A stretch of DNA of 64,000 nt from CAIKMD01 sp963803265 (GCA_963803265.1 CAWDLZ010000004.1:124001-188000), one strand, 5' to 3'. Positions 26,553 through 36,021 are shown, numbered from the stretch's first letter. Notes: generated from the letters alone by a model not told the origin. A program made the numbers and translations.

Positions 26553-28658
26553 TCAGCCCTCGATTTGCGAGAAATCCGCGACCCGATTGAGGGTGTCGCG
26601 AATCTGCGACAGCAGCCTCAACCGGTTTGCCCTGAGTGCCCGATCCTCCACATTAACAGTTACTTCGGCAAAGAATTCATCGACGGGCGCACGAAGCGAA
26701 GCCAAAGCGGCCATCGCCCCGCCGAAATCTTCCCGGGTCAACGCCGCGGCGCTTTTGGCGGTCGCATCGGCAAGGCGCTGCGCTAGTACGCTCTCGGCGG
26801 CTTCCTTGAAGAGGGCGGCGTCCGGCCGATCGGCATAGCGCGACTTGTCCTTGCCTTCCTCGATCCGTACGATGTTCGTCGCGCGCTTATAGGCGATGAG
26901 AAGATTGGCGCCGTCTTCCGCTCTCAAGAACGTGCCCAGCGCTTCGACCCGCGCGAGCAGCCGTACCAGATCGTCCTCGCCGCCCAAGGCGAATACCGCC
27001 GCGACGAGATCATGCCGTACCCCTTGATCCCTAAGCGCGACCTTCAGCCGGTCGGCGAAAAATTCGAGAAGGTCGCTTTCAAGCGTGCCCTCACCTTCCT
27101 GGGCAGACCTACCGACTTCTACGGTCGAATCCGCCATCGAGCCAGTTGTGAAACACTGTCTTGCCCTGGAAAATTGCTCAACAAGATTTATACGCAGCTT
27201 GTTCTCGAGAATAAGCCGGATGACACCCAACGCTGCACGGCGCAGCGCGTAGGGATCTCGTGATCCAGTGGGCTTCTCATCGATCATGAAGAACCCGACG
27301 AGGGTGTCGATCTTGTCGGCCAAGGCCACAGCGACGCTAATGGGCGCCGCGGGGCACGCATCGCTCGGGCCCAAGGGCGAGTAATGCTCGGCAATCGCCG
27401 CGGCGATCTTGGGCGCTTCGCCATCGTGAACTGCGTAATAGCGTCCCATCACGCCCTGCAGCTCGGGAAATTCGCCGACCATCCCGGTCGAGAGATCGGC
27501 CTTCGCGAGTTCGGCCGCCCGCAGCACCAGCGTTCCGTCGGTGCCGATGCGCGCGGCGATGGTCACGCCCAGGCGCTTGATGCGCTCGACCTTGTCCAAC
27601 ATCGAGCCCAGCTTGGCGTGGAACACCCGCTCGGCGAGCTTCGGGACGCGCGAGGCCAGGGTGACCTTGCGATCCTGGTCCCAGAAGAATTTCGCGTCCG
27701 ACAGCCGTGCGCGCAGCACGCGCTCGTTGCCCGCGATGATCGCCCTGCCGCCATCGTCTGCGACCATATTCGAGACGAGGAGAAAGTTAGGAGCCAGCGC
27801 GCCCTTGCCATCGAGGCAGGCGAAATATTTCTGATGCGTGCGCATAGAGGTGGTGAGCACCTCGGGTGGCAAGCCCATGAATTCGGGCTCGATGCGCCCC
27901 ATCAGCACTACCGGCCATTCGACGAGCCCCGTGACCTCGTCGAGCAGCGCCGCGTCCTCCTTCACCGTAAGGCCCAACTTGCCAGCCTCGGCGGCGAGCG
28001 CGCTTGCGATGATCGATTTGCGCTCGGTGGCGTCGAGGATGACGTGAAAGTTACGCAGCTCTTGTCGGTAATCGGCAAAGTTACGCACGCCGAAGCTGGC
28101 TGCCGAAAGAAACCGGTGGCCTCGCGTCGCGAAACCAACCGGAATCCCGTCGAGCTCCAGCGGCAGCATCCTGCCGTCGAACACCGACAAAATGCTGACC
28201 AAGGGCCGCACCCAGCGGAATTTCGCCGCCGGAAAGCGCATCGATTTAGGCCAGGGCAGCTCGAGGATCGCCGCACGTAGCAGCTCGGGCAGTACTTCCG
28301 CCGTTGGACGACCGGCGCGACGGATCGTCGCGAAGTAGAAAACGCCCTTGCCGGTGTCGCGCTCCTCGCATTCTCTCAACGAGGAAATTCCTGCGGCTTT
28401 GAGGAACCCTTGGACCGCCGCCTCGGGTGACCCGACGCGGGGCCCTCGGCGCTCCTCGGTCGCGTCCGGTTGCGCCAGTGGCAGTCCATCGACGGTAAGC
28501 GTCAAGCGGCGCGGTGTCACGTAGGTCGCGATCCCGGCATGGACAAGCTTTACCTGATCGAAGGCGATCTCGATGAGACGCCCGAATTCCTCGGCGGCCA
28601 CGGCTTGCATCCGCGCCGGAATTTCTTCGGTGAGCAGCTCGAGCAGAAGATCCGGCAT
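26553..28658 (-). CDS. glyS: Glycyl-tRNA synthetase beta subunit
   Basis: A 701-residue beta subunit starting MPDLLLELLTEEIPARM, the family's conserved N-terminus. Other conserved stretches are FPKSMRF-like WPKSMRFPAAKFRWVRPL, MRTHQKYFACLD, RLSDAKFFWDQD and SRDPYALRRAALGVIRLI. It pairs with GlyQ as an alpha2beta2 enzyme charging tRNA-Gly and carries the tRNA-binding and anticodon domains. It follows glyQ by one base and precedes ppdK by two. Confidence 0.96.
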   Translation of the reverse strand: MPDLLLELLTEEIPARMQAVAAEEFGRLIEIAFDQVKLVHAGIATYVTPRRLTLTVDGLPLAQPDATEERRGPRVGSPEAAVQGFLKAAGISSLRECEERDTGKGVFYFATIRRAGRPTAEVLPELLRAAILELPWPKSMRFPAAKFRWVRPLVSILSVFDGRMLPLELDGIPVGFATRGHRFLSAASFGVRNFADYRQELRNFHVILDATERKSIIASALAAEAGKLGLTVKEDAALLDEVTGLVEWPVVLMGRIEPEFMGLPPEVLTTSMRTHQKYFACLDGKGALAPNFLLVSNMVADDGGRAIIAGNERVLRARLSDAKFFWDQDRKVTLASRVPKLAERVFHAKLGSMLDKVERIKRLGVTIAARIGTDGTLVLRAAELAKADLSTGMVGEFPELQGVMGRYYAVHDGEAPKIAAAIAEHYSPLGPSDACPAAPISVAVALADKIDTLVGFFMIDEKPTGSRDPYALRRAALGVIRLILENKLRINLVEQFSRARQCFTTGSMADSTVEVGRSAQEGEGTLESDLLEFFADRLKVALRDQGVRHDLVAAVFALGGEDDLVRLLARVEALGTFLRAEDGANLLIAYKRATNIVRIEEGKDKSRYADRPDAALFKEAAESVLAQRLADATAKSAAALTREDFGGAMAALASLRAPVDEFFAEVTVNVEDRALRANRLRLLSQIRDTLNRVADFSQIEG

Positions 28659-28659
28659 C

Positions 28660-29532
28660 TCAGCCGACCGGCCCTTCGAGCCAGATCTCGCAGCAATTCT
28701 TGGCGAGCGCGCGCACCCGGCCGATATAGGCCGCGCGCTCGGTCACCGAGATCGCGCCACGCGCATCCAAGAGATTGAACGTGTGGCTCGCCTTAATGCA
28801 ATGGTCATAAGCAGGCAACGGTAAATTCTGCCTCAGCAGGGCTTTGCATTCCCCTTCTGCATCCTTAAAGTGCCGGAACAGCAGCTCGGTATCGGCGTGC
28901 TCGAAATTGAACGCCGAGAATTCGCGTTCCGCGCGCTTGAATACCTCGCCATAGGTCACGCCCGCGCCGTTATAATCGAGGTCGTAGACGTTCTCGACGC
29001 CCTGGACATACATGGCGAGGCGCTCCAAGCCATAGGTCAGCTCGGTCGAGACCGGATCGCATTCGATGCCGCCGACCTGCTGGAAATAGGTGAACTGCGT
29101 CACCTCCATGCCGTCGAGCCAGATTTCCCAGCCGAGCCCCCAGGCGCCCAGCGTCGGGCTTTCCCAATCATCCTCGACAAAGCGGATATCGTGGCGCTTA
29201 GCGTCGATGCCGAGGGCATCGAGGCTCTTCAAATAAAGCGCTTGGCTGTCGGACGGCGCGGGCTTCAGGATGACCTGGAACTGATAATAGTGCTGGAGCC
29301 GATTAGGATTCTCGCCGTAGCGCCCATCGGTCGGGCGGCGCGAGGGCTGGACATAGGCCGCCTTCCAGGGGCGGGGACCCAGCGCGCGCAGGGCCGTCGC
29401 CGGGTGGAAGGTGCCGGCGCCCATCTCGACATCGTAGGGCTGAAGGATGACGCAGCCCTGCTCGGCCCAAAAATTTTGCAGCTTGAGGATAAGCGCCTGG
29501 AAGCTGTTGCTTTTCGAAGCGCCCGCCGCCAT
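28660..29532 (-). CDS. glyQ: Glycyl-tRNA synthetase alpha subunit
   Basis: A 290-residue class II catalytic subunit. Signature segments are FWAEQGCVILQPYDVEMGAG, RRPTDGRYGENPNRLQHYYQ, and VTQFTYFQQVGGIECDPVSTE. It forms glycyl-adenylate and charges tRNA-Gly with GlyS, encoded one base downstream. It is first in the glyQ-glyS-ppdK run, with a small membrane/zinc-ribbon gene just upstream on the same strand. Confidence 0.96.
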   Translation of the reverse strand: MAAGASKSNSFQALILKLQNFWAEQGCVILQPYDVEMGAGTFHPATALRALGPRPWKAAYVQPSRRPTDGRYGENPNRLQHYYQFQVILKPAPSDSQALYLKSLDALGIDAKRHDIRFVEDDWESPTLGAWGLGWEIWLDGMEVTQFTYFQQVGGIECDPVSTELTYGLERLAMYVQGVENVYDLDYNGAGVTYGEVFKRAEREFSAFNFEHADTELLFRHFKDAEGECKALLRQNLPLPAYDHCIKASHTFNLLDARGAISVTERAAYIGRVRALAKNCCEIWLEGPVG

Positions 29533-29605
29533 TGCGCTGTCCAGCTAAAGTTAAGGTTGCAACGCACCATAGAAGCCAACTCGACGAAGGGTCAAGCTGG
29601 GGGCG

Positions 29606-29866
29606 TCACTTCGCCCACGGGCACTCGGGCTTGCCGCAATCGGCCGCGCCGCTCGCCGCGACATAGGCACCGCAGCGCGGGCATTTCATCAAGTCCTCGA
29701 CCGGTTTCGTCGGTGCGCGCGGCACGCCGCCGCTGCGCCGGCGCGCGACTTCTTCGCGCAGGCCGCGCTGAATCGCCTCGACGCGGGCGGCATATTTAAA
29801 TCCGTACCAGACGATCGCGATGAGCGCCCCTAGCACGAGCAGCTTGCCGAAACTCATCCCGAACAT
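29606..29866 (-). CDS. Small membrane-anchored zinc-ribbon-like protein
   Basis: An 86-residue protein: one N-terminal transmembrane helix (SFGKLLVLGALIAIVWYGF), a basic linker, then four cysteines in CPRCGAYVAASGAADCGKPEC, arranged as a possible zinc ribbon. It resembles the PP0621-like small proteins found next to housekeeping genes in Proteobacteria, but function is unknown. It is 73 bases upstream of glyQ in the same direction and may be in that operon. Confidence 0.72.
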   Translation of the reverse strand: MFGMSFGKLLVLGALIAIVWYGFKYAARVEAIQRGLREEVARRRSGGVPRAPTKPVEDLMKCPRCGAYVAASGAADCGKPECPWAK

Positions 29867-30051
29867 GCCCTCAGCCTTTTGAAGCCTGGAGGCCGAGCGC
29901 CCGGGCCAGCGCCTTGCCGAGCCAGACCGGCCGCACGTAATGGTCGCCAGTATCGGTCAGAGCTCGATCTCCGTGCCGCTAGGGCAGCAATCCCAGACTT
30001 CGCAATCGAGCTAGCCATCATGAGCTCACGCGCGTCAGAGCGGACGCCGCA

Positions 30052-30900
30052 TCACAGTCCGAATCGCGCCCATACCAGCCGCTCCTCCAACCGCGCGACG
30101 AGATCGCTCGCGACATCCGCGGCCTCGGTCTCGAAGGGTCGCGTCAACCGCGACCAGATGAAACGAGGGCGCTCGGGCTCGACCATCTGAATACGGACTT
30201 CTTCGCCAAAGAGGCCCCGCACCACCCCGCGCAGCTCGCCGATACCGTCGATCAGCCCGAGCGCCAGCGCGCGCCGCCCGGTGAACACCTCCCCGCCGAA
30301 GAGCGCGCCGTCGTCGCCTTTGAGCTTGCCGCCGCGACGCTGGCGGACGATATCCTTGAAGCTGTCATGCAAGTCCTGTTGCAGGGTCTTGAGACGCTCG
30401 AGATCGCGCGGCTCTTCGGGCAAGAACGGATCAAGCAGCGACTTGTCCACGCCCGCCGTATGCACGCGGCGCTCGATGCCGAGCCGGTTCAGCACTGCGG
30501 CGAAGCCGAACCCCGCCGTGACCACGCCGATCGAACCGAGTAGCGATGTCTCCTCGGCATAGATTTCGTCGGCCGCGAGCGCCAGCCAATAACCGCCCGA
30601 CGCCGCGATATCCTCAGCGAAGGCGAGTACCGGGACGGTGCGTTCGGCAGCAAGCTGGCGGATGCGGCGATAGAGCAGCGCCGATTGCGCGGGCGAGCCG
30701 CCCGGCGAGTTGATGGCGAGCGCCACCGCCTTCAAGCCGGGCCGCATGAATGCGCGTTCAAGCGCCGCGGCATAGCGCCGCAGCGACACGCCGCGCCGTC
30801 CCCGCAATCCGATTACCCCATCGAAACGCAGCACCGCGACTGTGGGCTCGACGGGGCGAAAGCGCCCGAGCGGAAGACGTTGGAGCAACCGACGCAGCAT
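30052..30900 (-). CDS. S49 family serine peptidase (SppA/SohB-like)
   Basis: A 282-residue protein with the S49 fold: INSPGGSPAQSALLY, the nucleophile region AASGGYWLALAADEIYAE, and SLLGSIGVV. The general-base Lys is probably in VDKSLLDPF. These peptidases degrade cleaved signal peptides and membrane fragments. There is no obvious N-terminal transmembrane helix, unlike many SohB proteins. It starts directly after the stop of the methyltransferase gene (30901), as the third gene of the DUF2007-trmN6-S49 operon. Confidence 0.86.
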   Translation of the reverse strand: MLRRLLQRLPLGRFRPVEPTVAVLRFDGVIGLRGRRGVSLRRYAAALERAFMRPGLKAVALAINSPGGSPAQSALLYRRIRQLAAERTVPVLAFAEDIAASGGYWLALAADEIYAEETSLLGSIGVVTAGFGFAAVLNRLGIERRVHTAGVDKSLLDPFLPEEPRDLERLKTLQQDLHDSFKDIVRQRRGGKLKGDDGALFGGEVFTGRRALALGLIDGIGELRGVVRGLFGEEVRIQMVEPERPRFIWSRLTRPFETEAADVASDLVARLEERLVWARFGL

Positions 30901-31662
30901 CTAGGGCACTAAGTTCAGGGGCACGCCGTGGCGGAGGATTGCCTCGGCCTCATCGGTATTGCGGCCGTCTTGCCGATGCAGCACCAGACCCGGCATCAAC
31001 TTGAGCGGCGCACCGCCGCCTTTGCGCGCATGGATAATAACGCGCTTGGCTGACTTGCCTACTGCCGGCCAGAGCGGAAATACCGCGATATCGCCGGCCC
31101 GACCCGCCAATTCGGCGAGCAGGTGCCCTAGCCGGTCGGCACGATGGATGAAGGTGATACCGCCGCCGTTCCTTGCCATCGCCAGAGCGAACCGCACCCA
31201 AGCGGCGAGGTCGGCTCCGCTCTCGACCGAGGCATCGGCCTTCCCCGGATTGGGCGACGGCGACACAGTGCCGGCGGGTAAGAAGGGCGGGTTGGCCATG
31301 ACCTGCGCGAAGGTGCCGGGCTCTAGCCGAGGCGGCGGGCGCAGCAGATCGCCGGGCATCGCCGTTACCCGGCCAGCCAGATCGTTGAGCGTGATATTGT
31401 CGCTGGCGAGCCGCACGAGATCGCATTGCCGATCGATTCCGACGACGCGGCATCCGGGCACGCGGGCGGCGAGGCACAGGCTGGCGGCACCGACGCCGCA
31501 ACCAATATCGAGCACGTTATCGTCCGAGGTCGCGGGCACGGCGGCGGCGAGCAGCACCGGATCGATGGCGACGCGATAGCCAGCAAGCGGCTGGCGCAGG
31601 CGCACTCTGCCGCCCAAAAGCGCGTCTTCGCTGGTATCGGGCGACGGGCTGGCGAGGCTCAC
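30901..31662 (-). CDS. tRNA1(Val) adenine-37 N6-methyltransferase-like (TrmN6) SAM methyltransferase
   Basis: A 253-residue methyltransferase. The SAM loop is LDIGCGVGAASLCLAAR, and the N6-adenine motif is NPPF in VMANPPFLPAG. The N-terminus LLGGRVRLRQPLAGYRVAID is shared by TrmN6/YfiC proteins, which methylate A37 of tRNA-Val or related targets. The GTG start at 31662 overlaps the DUF2007 stop (GTGA). A much longer open frame runs upstream to 33075, but that part is antisense to polyprenyl synthase and is not coding. Confidence 0.84.
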   Translation of the reverse strand: MSLASPSPDTSEDALLGGRVRLRQPLAGYRVAIDPVLLAAAVPATSDDNVLDIGCGVGAASLCLAARVPGCRVVGIDRQCDLVRLASDNITLNDLAGRVTAMPGDLLRPPPRLEPGTFAQVMANPPFLPAGTVSPSPNPGKADASVESGADLAAWVRFALAMARNGGGITFIHRADRLGHLLAELAGRAGDIAVFPLWPAVGKSAKRVIIHARKGGGAPLKLMPGLVLHRQDGRNTDEAEAILRHGVPLNLVP

Positions 31663-31868
31663 GCGGCCTCTCCGGCCTCGGTCAAGACCATGCAGGCGCG
31701 GCGATAATCGGCATCGGCGACCATCAGGCGGCATGGGATCGCGCCGATGCTGCCTTCGATGCCGCTGGTATGGACATCCATAACCATGACATCGATTCCG
31801 GCGGAGGCTAGGAGCGCCTGGAGCCAGGAAATGCGGACGCGGTCGTTGGTGCGGATCAATTCCTGCAT
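31659..31868 (-). CDS. DUF2007 domain protein
   Basis: A 69-residue protein of one DUF2007-like domain (MQELIRTNDRVRISWLQALL at the start, then CRLMVADADYRRA). Such proteins are small predicted signal-transducing or regulatory domains. It is conserved next to this methyltransferase in related genomes from memory, and here its stop overlaps the methyltransferase start. It is divergent from the polyprenyl synthase, with 118 bases between them that should hold both promoters. Confidence 0.82.
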   Translation of the reverse strand: MQELIRTNDRVRISWLQALLASAGIDVMVMDVHTSGIEGSIGAIPCRLMVADADYRRACMVLTEAGEAA

Positions 31869-31986
31869 GGACGATTACATGGTGAATCGGGCCCCGATCG
31901 GGTCGGCCCAGGCTTGACCCTTTCGGCGAGCGCTCTATGCTCGCCCGCGCTCGAGGCTCCGTCAAGCAAGGGAATGAGGCACGGAC

Positions 31987-33006
31987 GTGGCGTTCATAGC
32001 CAGTGCCCGGGACGACATCACCAAGCCGAGGGCGACGCTCGACCGCCTGACCGCCCTGCTTGAAGCCGACCTTGCGCGCGTCAATACCCTCATTCTCGAG
32101 CGGATGCAAAGCCCGGTCGCGCTCATTCCGCAGCTCGCCGGGCACATCGTCGCCGCCGGCGGCAAGCGGCTCAGGCCCATGCTCACGCTCGCCGCCGCGC
32201 GGATGTGCGGCTATCGCGGCAACCGGGCTTACGCGCTCGCCGCCGCGGTCGAGTTCATCCACACGGCGACGCTCCTCCACGACGACGTCGTCGACGCCAG
32301 CGACCTCCGCCGCGGCCTCGCCACCGCCAACGCGGTCTGGGGCAACAAGCCCTCGGTTCTGGTCGGCGATTTCCTGTTCAGCCGCGCCTTCGAGCTGATG
32401 GTCGAGGACGGCTCGCTCGCCGTGCTCGACATTCTGTCCAAGGCCGCGGCCACCATCGCCGAGGGCGAGGTGCTGCAGCTCGTGACCTCGAACGACTTGG
32501 CCACCACCGAGGCCGCCTATCTCGAGGTCATCAACGCCAAGACCGCGCAGCTTTTCGCCGCGGCGGCGCGGATCGGCGCGGTCTTGGGGCGGCGCTCCGA
32601 GGCCGAGGAGAAGGCGCTCGAATCCTATGGCCGCAATCTCGGCGTCGCCTTCCAGCTGGTCGACGACATGCTCGATTATTCGGCGCGCCAAGCCGAGCTC
32701 GGCAAGACCGTGGGCGACGATTTCCGCGACGGCAAGATCACCTTGCCGGTGGTGCTGGCGGTCAAGGCCGCCGACGAGCGCGAGCGCAAATTCTGGCGCC
32801 GCACCCTCGAAGAGATGGAGCAGGGCGCGGAGGATCTGGCGCATGCCGGCGAGCTGATGCGGCGCCACGGCACGCTCAACGCGACGCTTGACCGCGCCCG
32901 CGAATACGGCGCCGCCGCGCGCGCTCAGCTCGCCGCCTTCCGCGCCGGCCCCGAGCGCGCGGCGCTCGACGAGGTGATCGATTTCTGCCTCGAGCGGGGA
33001 TATTAG
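31987..33006 (+). CDS. Polyprenyl (octa/decaprenyl) diphosphate synthase
   Basis: A 339-residue trans-isoprenyl diphosphate synthase with a GTG start. The two Asp-rich motifs are LLHDDVVDAS and QLVDDMLDYS; AAGGKRLRPMLTLAAA is the substrate phosphate-binding part. It elongates farnesyl diphosphate to the quinone side chain, probably decaprenyl in an alphaproteobacterium. The protein ends DEVIDFCLERGY; its last 55 or so bases and its downstream flank recur imperfectly at 41938-42098. It is equivalent to IspB/DdsA; the exact chain length cannot be read. Confidence 0.93.
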   Translation: MAFIASARDDITKPRATLDRLTALLEADLARVNTLILERMQSPVALIPQLAGHIVAAGGKRLRPMLTLAAARMCGYRGNRAYALAAAVEFIHTATLLHDDVVDASDLRRGLATANAVWGNKPSVLVGDFLFSRAFELMVEDGSLAVLDILSKAAATIAEGEVLQLVTSNDLATTEAAYLEVINAKTAQLFAAAARIGAVLGRRSEAEEKALESYGRNLGVAFQLVDDMLDYSARQAELGKTVGDDFRDGKITLPVVLAVKAADERERKFWRRTLEEMEQGAEDLAHAGELMRRHGTLNATLDRAREYGAAARAQLAAFRAGPERAALDEVIDFCLERGY

Positions 33007-33133
33007 AGCCCGGCTCGTTGGCGCTATCTCGGTTTGAAATCCCATAGCCCTTGACGACGCTCCGGGGATGCCCATGCTCGGCGCAATCCATGGAGATGCC
33101 GGATATGCCTATGAACCGCGCGGAACAGATCCG
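32948..33133 (+). repeat. Left copy of an imperfect direct repeat (polyprenyl synthase 3' end and downstream flank)
   Basis: Bases 32948-33003 match 41938-41993 with a few changes, and 33044-33133 match 42009-42098 with about 8 mismatches in 90. About 25 extra bases lie between the two blocks on this side. The repeats frame the restriction-modification region. Similarity stops abruptly at 33133, where the accessory DNA begins. Confidence 0.85.
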
Positions 33134-33197
33134 TTCGCACGACACCCCGCGATCCGGCCAGCTTATCCTTGACGCCCGTCCTGATGTGAGAACATAA
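33096..33197 (+). pseudogene. Truncated copy of the small coiled-coil gene at 42055
   Basis: MPDMPMNRAEQIR matches the start of the protein encoded from 42061 (MPEMPTNRAEQIR), then continues into unrelated sequence and a stop at 33197. It marks the left junction of the inserted restriction-modification DNA. Bases 33198-33331 hold no gene that can be recognised; this AT-richer stretch presumably contains the methyltransferase promoter. Confidence 0.7.
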
Positions 33198-33331
33198 TAA
33201 GAACTTCTGGCGACGATTTAGAACGGATTGGCTTCTAGATATTGCGTACGTATTTCGACCAGAAGCTATATGTTGTGAATCAGCTAGGAACGCAGGACTG
33301 TATCGGGCCTGGAGCATGAGGACGGGGGCAA

Positions 33332-34435
33332 ATGACTAATAAAGGGATTCCTACGCTGAGCCTGTTTTCCGGCGCCGGAGGCTTGGACCTCGGATTCATT
33401 CAAGCTGGATTCGATATAAGGGCGTGCGTGGAGATTGAGCCTTCGTATTGCGCGACATTGAAAGCCAACCTGCATGGGGACGGCGGTTACAAGTCGGGCA
33501 CCGTAATTCATTGCGAAGATATACGCGCATTTGATTCCGCACCGTATCTGGACTTCGGCATTCGATGCGTCATCGGAGGCCCGCCGTGCCAAACTTTCTC
33601 GGCTGCGGGCCGGCGCTCCGGAGGCGTGATCGGCCTCGAAGATGAGCGCGGTCAGCTCTTTGAAGCCTACTGCCGCATTCTCGATGAACTCAAGCCCGAG
33701 GTGTTTGTATTCGAGAACGTCTACGGCCTTCCTGGCGCGAATGGCGGAGGGCCGTGGCGAGCCATCGTCGCCGCCTTTTCGGAGCGCGGCTACCAGCTTC
33801 GCGCAGAAGTCGTTGACGCCGCAGATTATGGAGTTCCTCAGCACCGTGAGCGCCTCATCCTGGTAGGATGCCGCAAACGCGAGTTCACCTTTCCAATGCC
33901 GACACACGGACCTGATTCCGGCTCGGACGCGCGGCTGGTGTCAGTAGAGGACGCGATCCGGGATCTTCAAGAGCCGCGTGAACCCTTCCACAACAATCTA
34001 GGCGGATTGTACGGTCATCTGCTGCCGCTTGTTCCTGAGGGCCTCAATTACGCATATTTCACCGCCGAGATGGGGCACCCAGACCCCGTCTTCGCATGGC
34101 GATCGAAATTCCATGATCTCCTTTATAAGGTGAACCGCACAGAGCCCTGCCGAACGATCAAGGCGCAGCCTGGAAAATTCACGGGCCCCTTTCATTGGAA
34201 GAACCGGCACTTCACAGCTTCTGAGCTAAAGCGGCTTCAGGCCTTTCCCGATTCCTACGAGTTGGTTGGAAGCTTCGCGAAAGTTGTCGAGCAAATTGGA
34301 AATTCTGTGCCGCCACGGCTAGCCTACGTGATGGCTACCTCGGTCCGCGAGCAATTGCTTGAGCCGAAAGCGCGCCAGCAATTTCCGGCTCGACCGCCGG
34401 GATTCCGGTTGAACGTTTCGACAGCGACAGCGTGA
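33332..34435 (+). CDS. DNA (cytosine-5-)-methyltransferase
   Basis: A 367-residue C5-cytosine methyltransferase. Motif I is LSLFSGAGGLDLGFIQAGF, motif IV is GGPPCQTFSAAGRR with the catalytic Cys, motif VI is FVFENVYGLP, motif VIII is QHRERLILVG, and QIGNSVPPRLA is motif X. GGGGGC lies just upstream of the ATG. All motifs needed for activity look intact. It begins the island and precedes genes for an unknown protein, an HNH nuclease (IS-disrupted) and Vsr. It is the modification half of a probable type II system. Base composition is lower in GC than neighbouring core genes, fitting horizontal transfer. Confidence 0.93.
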   Translation: MTNKGIPTLSLFSGAGGLDLGFIQAGFDIRACVEIEPSYCATLKANLHGDGGYKSGTVIHCEDIRAFDSAPYLDFGIRCVIGGPPCQTFSAAGRRSGGVIGLEDERGQLFEAYCRILDELKPEVFVFENVYGLPGANGGGPWRAIVAAFSERGYQLRAEVVDAADYGVPQHRERLILVGCRKREFTFPMPTHGPDSGSDARLVSVEDAIRDLQEPREPFHNNLGGLYGHLLPLVPEGLNYAYFTAEMGHPDPVFAWRSKFHDLLYKVNRTEPCRTIKAQPGKFTGPFHWKNRHFTASELKRLQAFPDSYELVGSFAKVVEQIGNSVPPRLAYVMATSVREQLLEPKARQQFPARPPGFRLNVSTATA

Positions 34436-34490
34436 GCGGAGCGCTCGGTTTGATGAGATCGCGGCGAAGGCAATTCCAAAGCAAAGTTGG

Positions 34491-35225
34491 ATGCGCCCGA
34501 TTGCGGCGAGACAGATAGGCGCTGATTCGGAATGTTATTTCCTTAACCCGCACACGCTGTTCGACCGTCGGAAATACCAGTCGAAAGGAAAGCTTAAGGA
34601 AGATTTTCCGCAATTCTCTGTTCGGGTATCAGAGGCCGGGGGGAATATCGACCTTGAACTTAAGCGAATTGACAGTCAACGCGTGGGCGGTAACTCTGAC
34701 GTGAAAATCTTTGGTCTTCGGAAGTATCTGCCTGGGTACGAAACATTGCATCTCCGTGCCAGGATCGCGGATGCCAGCGACATATTCCACGCGTGGATTG
34801 CGATTGAGGACGCCTTAACGCGGCGCTCTCAGTTCTTTACGCTTATCGATATATATGGGCATTACGCGAATCGCGGCGATACCGTCAATATCCTGGGCAA
34901 CTGGAAATTGGCTAAAGGCAGCGATCTTCTTAATGCTGTCAATTACTTTAGCGTAACAGGCCAGTGCGGTGATTTCGTCGATGAACAAATGATACAAGTG
35001 GCTCTGGGGCTTACGAAGCGGTCGCTCGCAAGCACGATCAATTCCATGCGAAAGATTCGCTTCGATATCCGATCACTGCTAACTCACCCGATCATCGGCA
35101 AAGATCGAATCATCTGCACCTATCCATTCCCATTGCTATCGCCGCGAGCGCTGGTCGAGAGCCGTGCTCGACTAAACCCGAGAAGTAACCGCGAGGAACA
35201 GCTCCCTCTGCTCGAGGCTGTTTAA
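34491..35225 (+). CDS. Unrecognised protein of a restriction-modification island
   Basis: A 244-residue soluble-looking protein with no motif I recognise. It begins MRPIAARQIGADSECYFLNP; Phe/Tyr/Arg-rich segments (GLRKYLPGYETLHLRARIA, FFTLIDIYGHYANRGDTVNI) suggest a folded globular domain. Ribosome binding before ATG 34491 is weak, and the frame is open back to 34413, so the start is uncertain. It is 55 bases after the methyltransferase and 99 before the HNH nuclease, in the same direction. A subunit or specificity partner of the restriction enzyme is possible, but nothing in the sequence proves it. Confidence 0.55.
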   Translation: MRPIAARQIGADSECYFLNPHTLFDRRKYQSKGKLKEDFPQFSVRVSEAGGNIDLELKRIDSQRVGGNSDVKIFGLRKYLPGYETLHLRARIADASDIFHAWIAIEDALTRRSQFFTLIDIYGHYANRGDTVNILGNWKLAKGSDLLNAVNYFSVTGQCGDFVDEQMIQVALGLTKRSLASTINSMRKIRFDIRSLLTHPIIGKDRIICTYPFPLLSPRALVESRARLNPRSNREEQLPLLEAV

Positions 35226-35324
35226 TGGCGAACGGCGAGCCTGGACCATCGAATCATGCAAACGCCTCAATCACCCGGCTTTTTCCGCAGCCTGCTCGGT
35301 GATCACTTACGTTGAGCGGGGAAT

Positions 35325-36021
35325 ATGGCGCAAACCTCCCGGCAAAAGCTCTTCGAACTGGTCTGTGAACTAATAGGCGACCCGCCAGTCCATATAATCG
35401 AAACTTCCTCAGGTTGGCCGGGGGTGGTTCGAGTGTTAACCGGTGCCGGAGCGGTACAAGCGGCGCTGCATGTGTCATTGGTTGGATCACATGCTCGCGC
35501 AATATATGAAAGGCGCTTTCAGAATCCAGGCGACAGTACGCCCGTTGCTGCGCCGGGTGGCAGCCTTCCGGTACTTGTGGGTTTAGCGACTGTCGGTGTG
35601 CAGCCTGTCCTTGTCGTTGTGGACGGACAATCGCGGCTAGGTCGCCACGCGCGGTTTTCCATTCTGTTCCACGATAGTCTGTTGAGTGGCGCCGCGCGCG
35701 ATGGCTGGGCGGAGTATTTATCGAGTACTGACGAACGTATTTTTGCCATGCACCCAAAGCTACTCCCTATCTTTTTGGAGGCTTTGAATGCGGGCGTAGC
35801 GATCGTTCCCGAAGAGGTCGTCGCGGCAACTGTGGCTTCGGGTATCGTGGAAAGTGACACCGAGGAAGCAGCCGAGCGGGCGCGTAGCTTCGCCTCCAGG
35901 CTCATCAGGGACGCCACATTTAGCAAGAAGGTCCGCAATGCCTATGAAAGCCGCTGTGCGATGTGTGGGCTAAGTCTCGAATTGGTGCAAGGGGCACATA
36001 TCTTGCCGGTCAGCGCTCTAG
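35325..36021 (+). pseudogene. HNH endonuclease, 5' part (disrupted by insertion sequences)
   Basis: Codes for about 232 residues from MAQTSRQKLFELVCELIG to a truncated HNH domain: CAMCGLSLELVQGAHILPVSAL. The CxxC pair and the first His (AHI) of the HNH are here. The frame is cut within codon GCT-CTA-G at the CTAG target site (36018-36021). Joined with 39280-39551 it gives an unbroken gene of about 322 residues whose HNH reads AHILPVSALGSKDKVWNGVA then LCHNHHAAFDKH. It is the probable restriction nuclease partner of the C5-methyltransferase. Beyond the CTAG the frame runs into the IS and stops at 36071. Confidence 0.85.

Noticed and set aside
29867..30051. Possible small gene between the zinc-ribbon gene and S49 peptidase
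   Set aside because: Short frames exist on both strands, but none has an RBS, motif or conserved-looking composition.
31663..33075. Upstream extension of the TrmN6-like frame on the - strand
   Set aside because: It is antisense to the intact polyprenyl synthase and shows no conserved features; the methyltransferase start is placed at GTG 31662 by the GTGA overlap.
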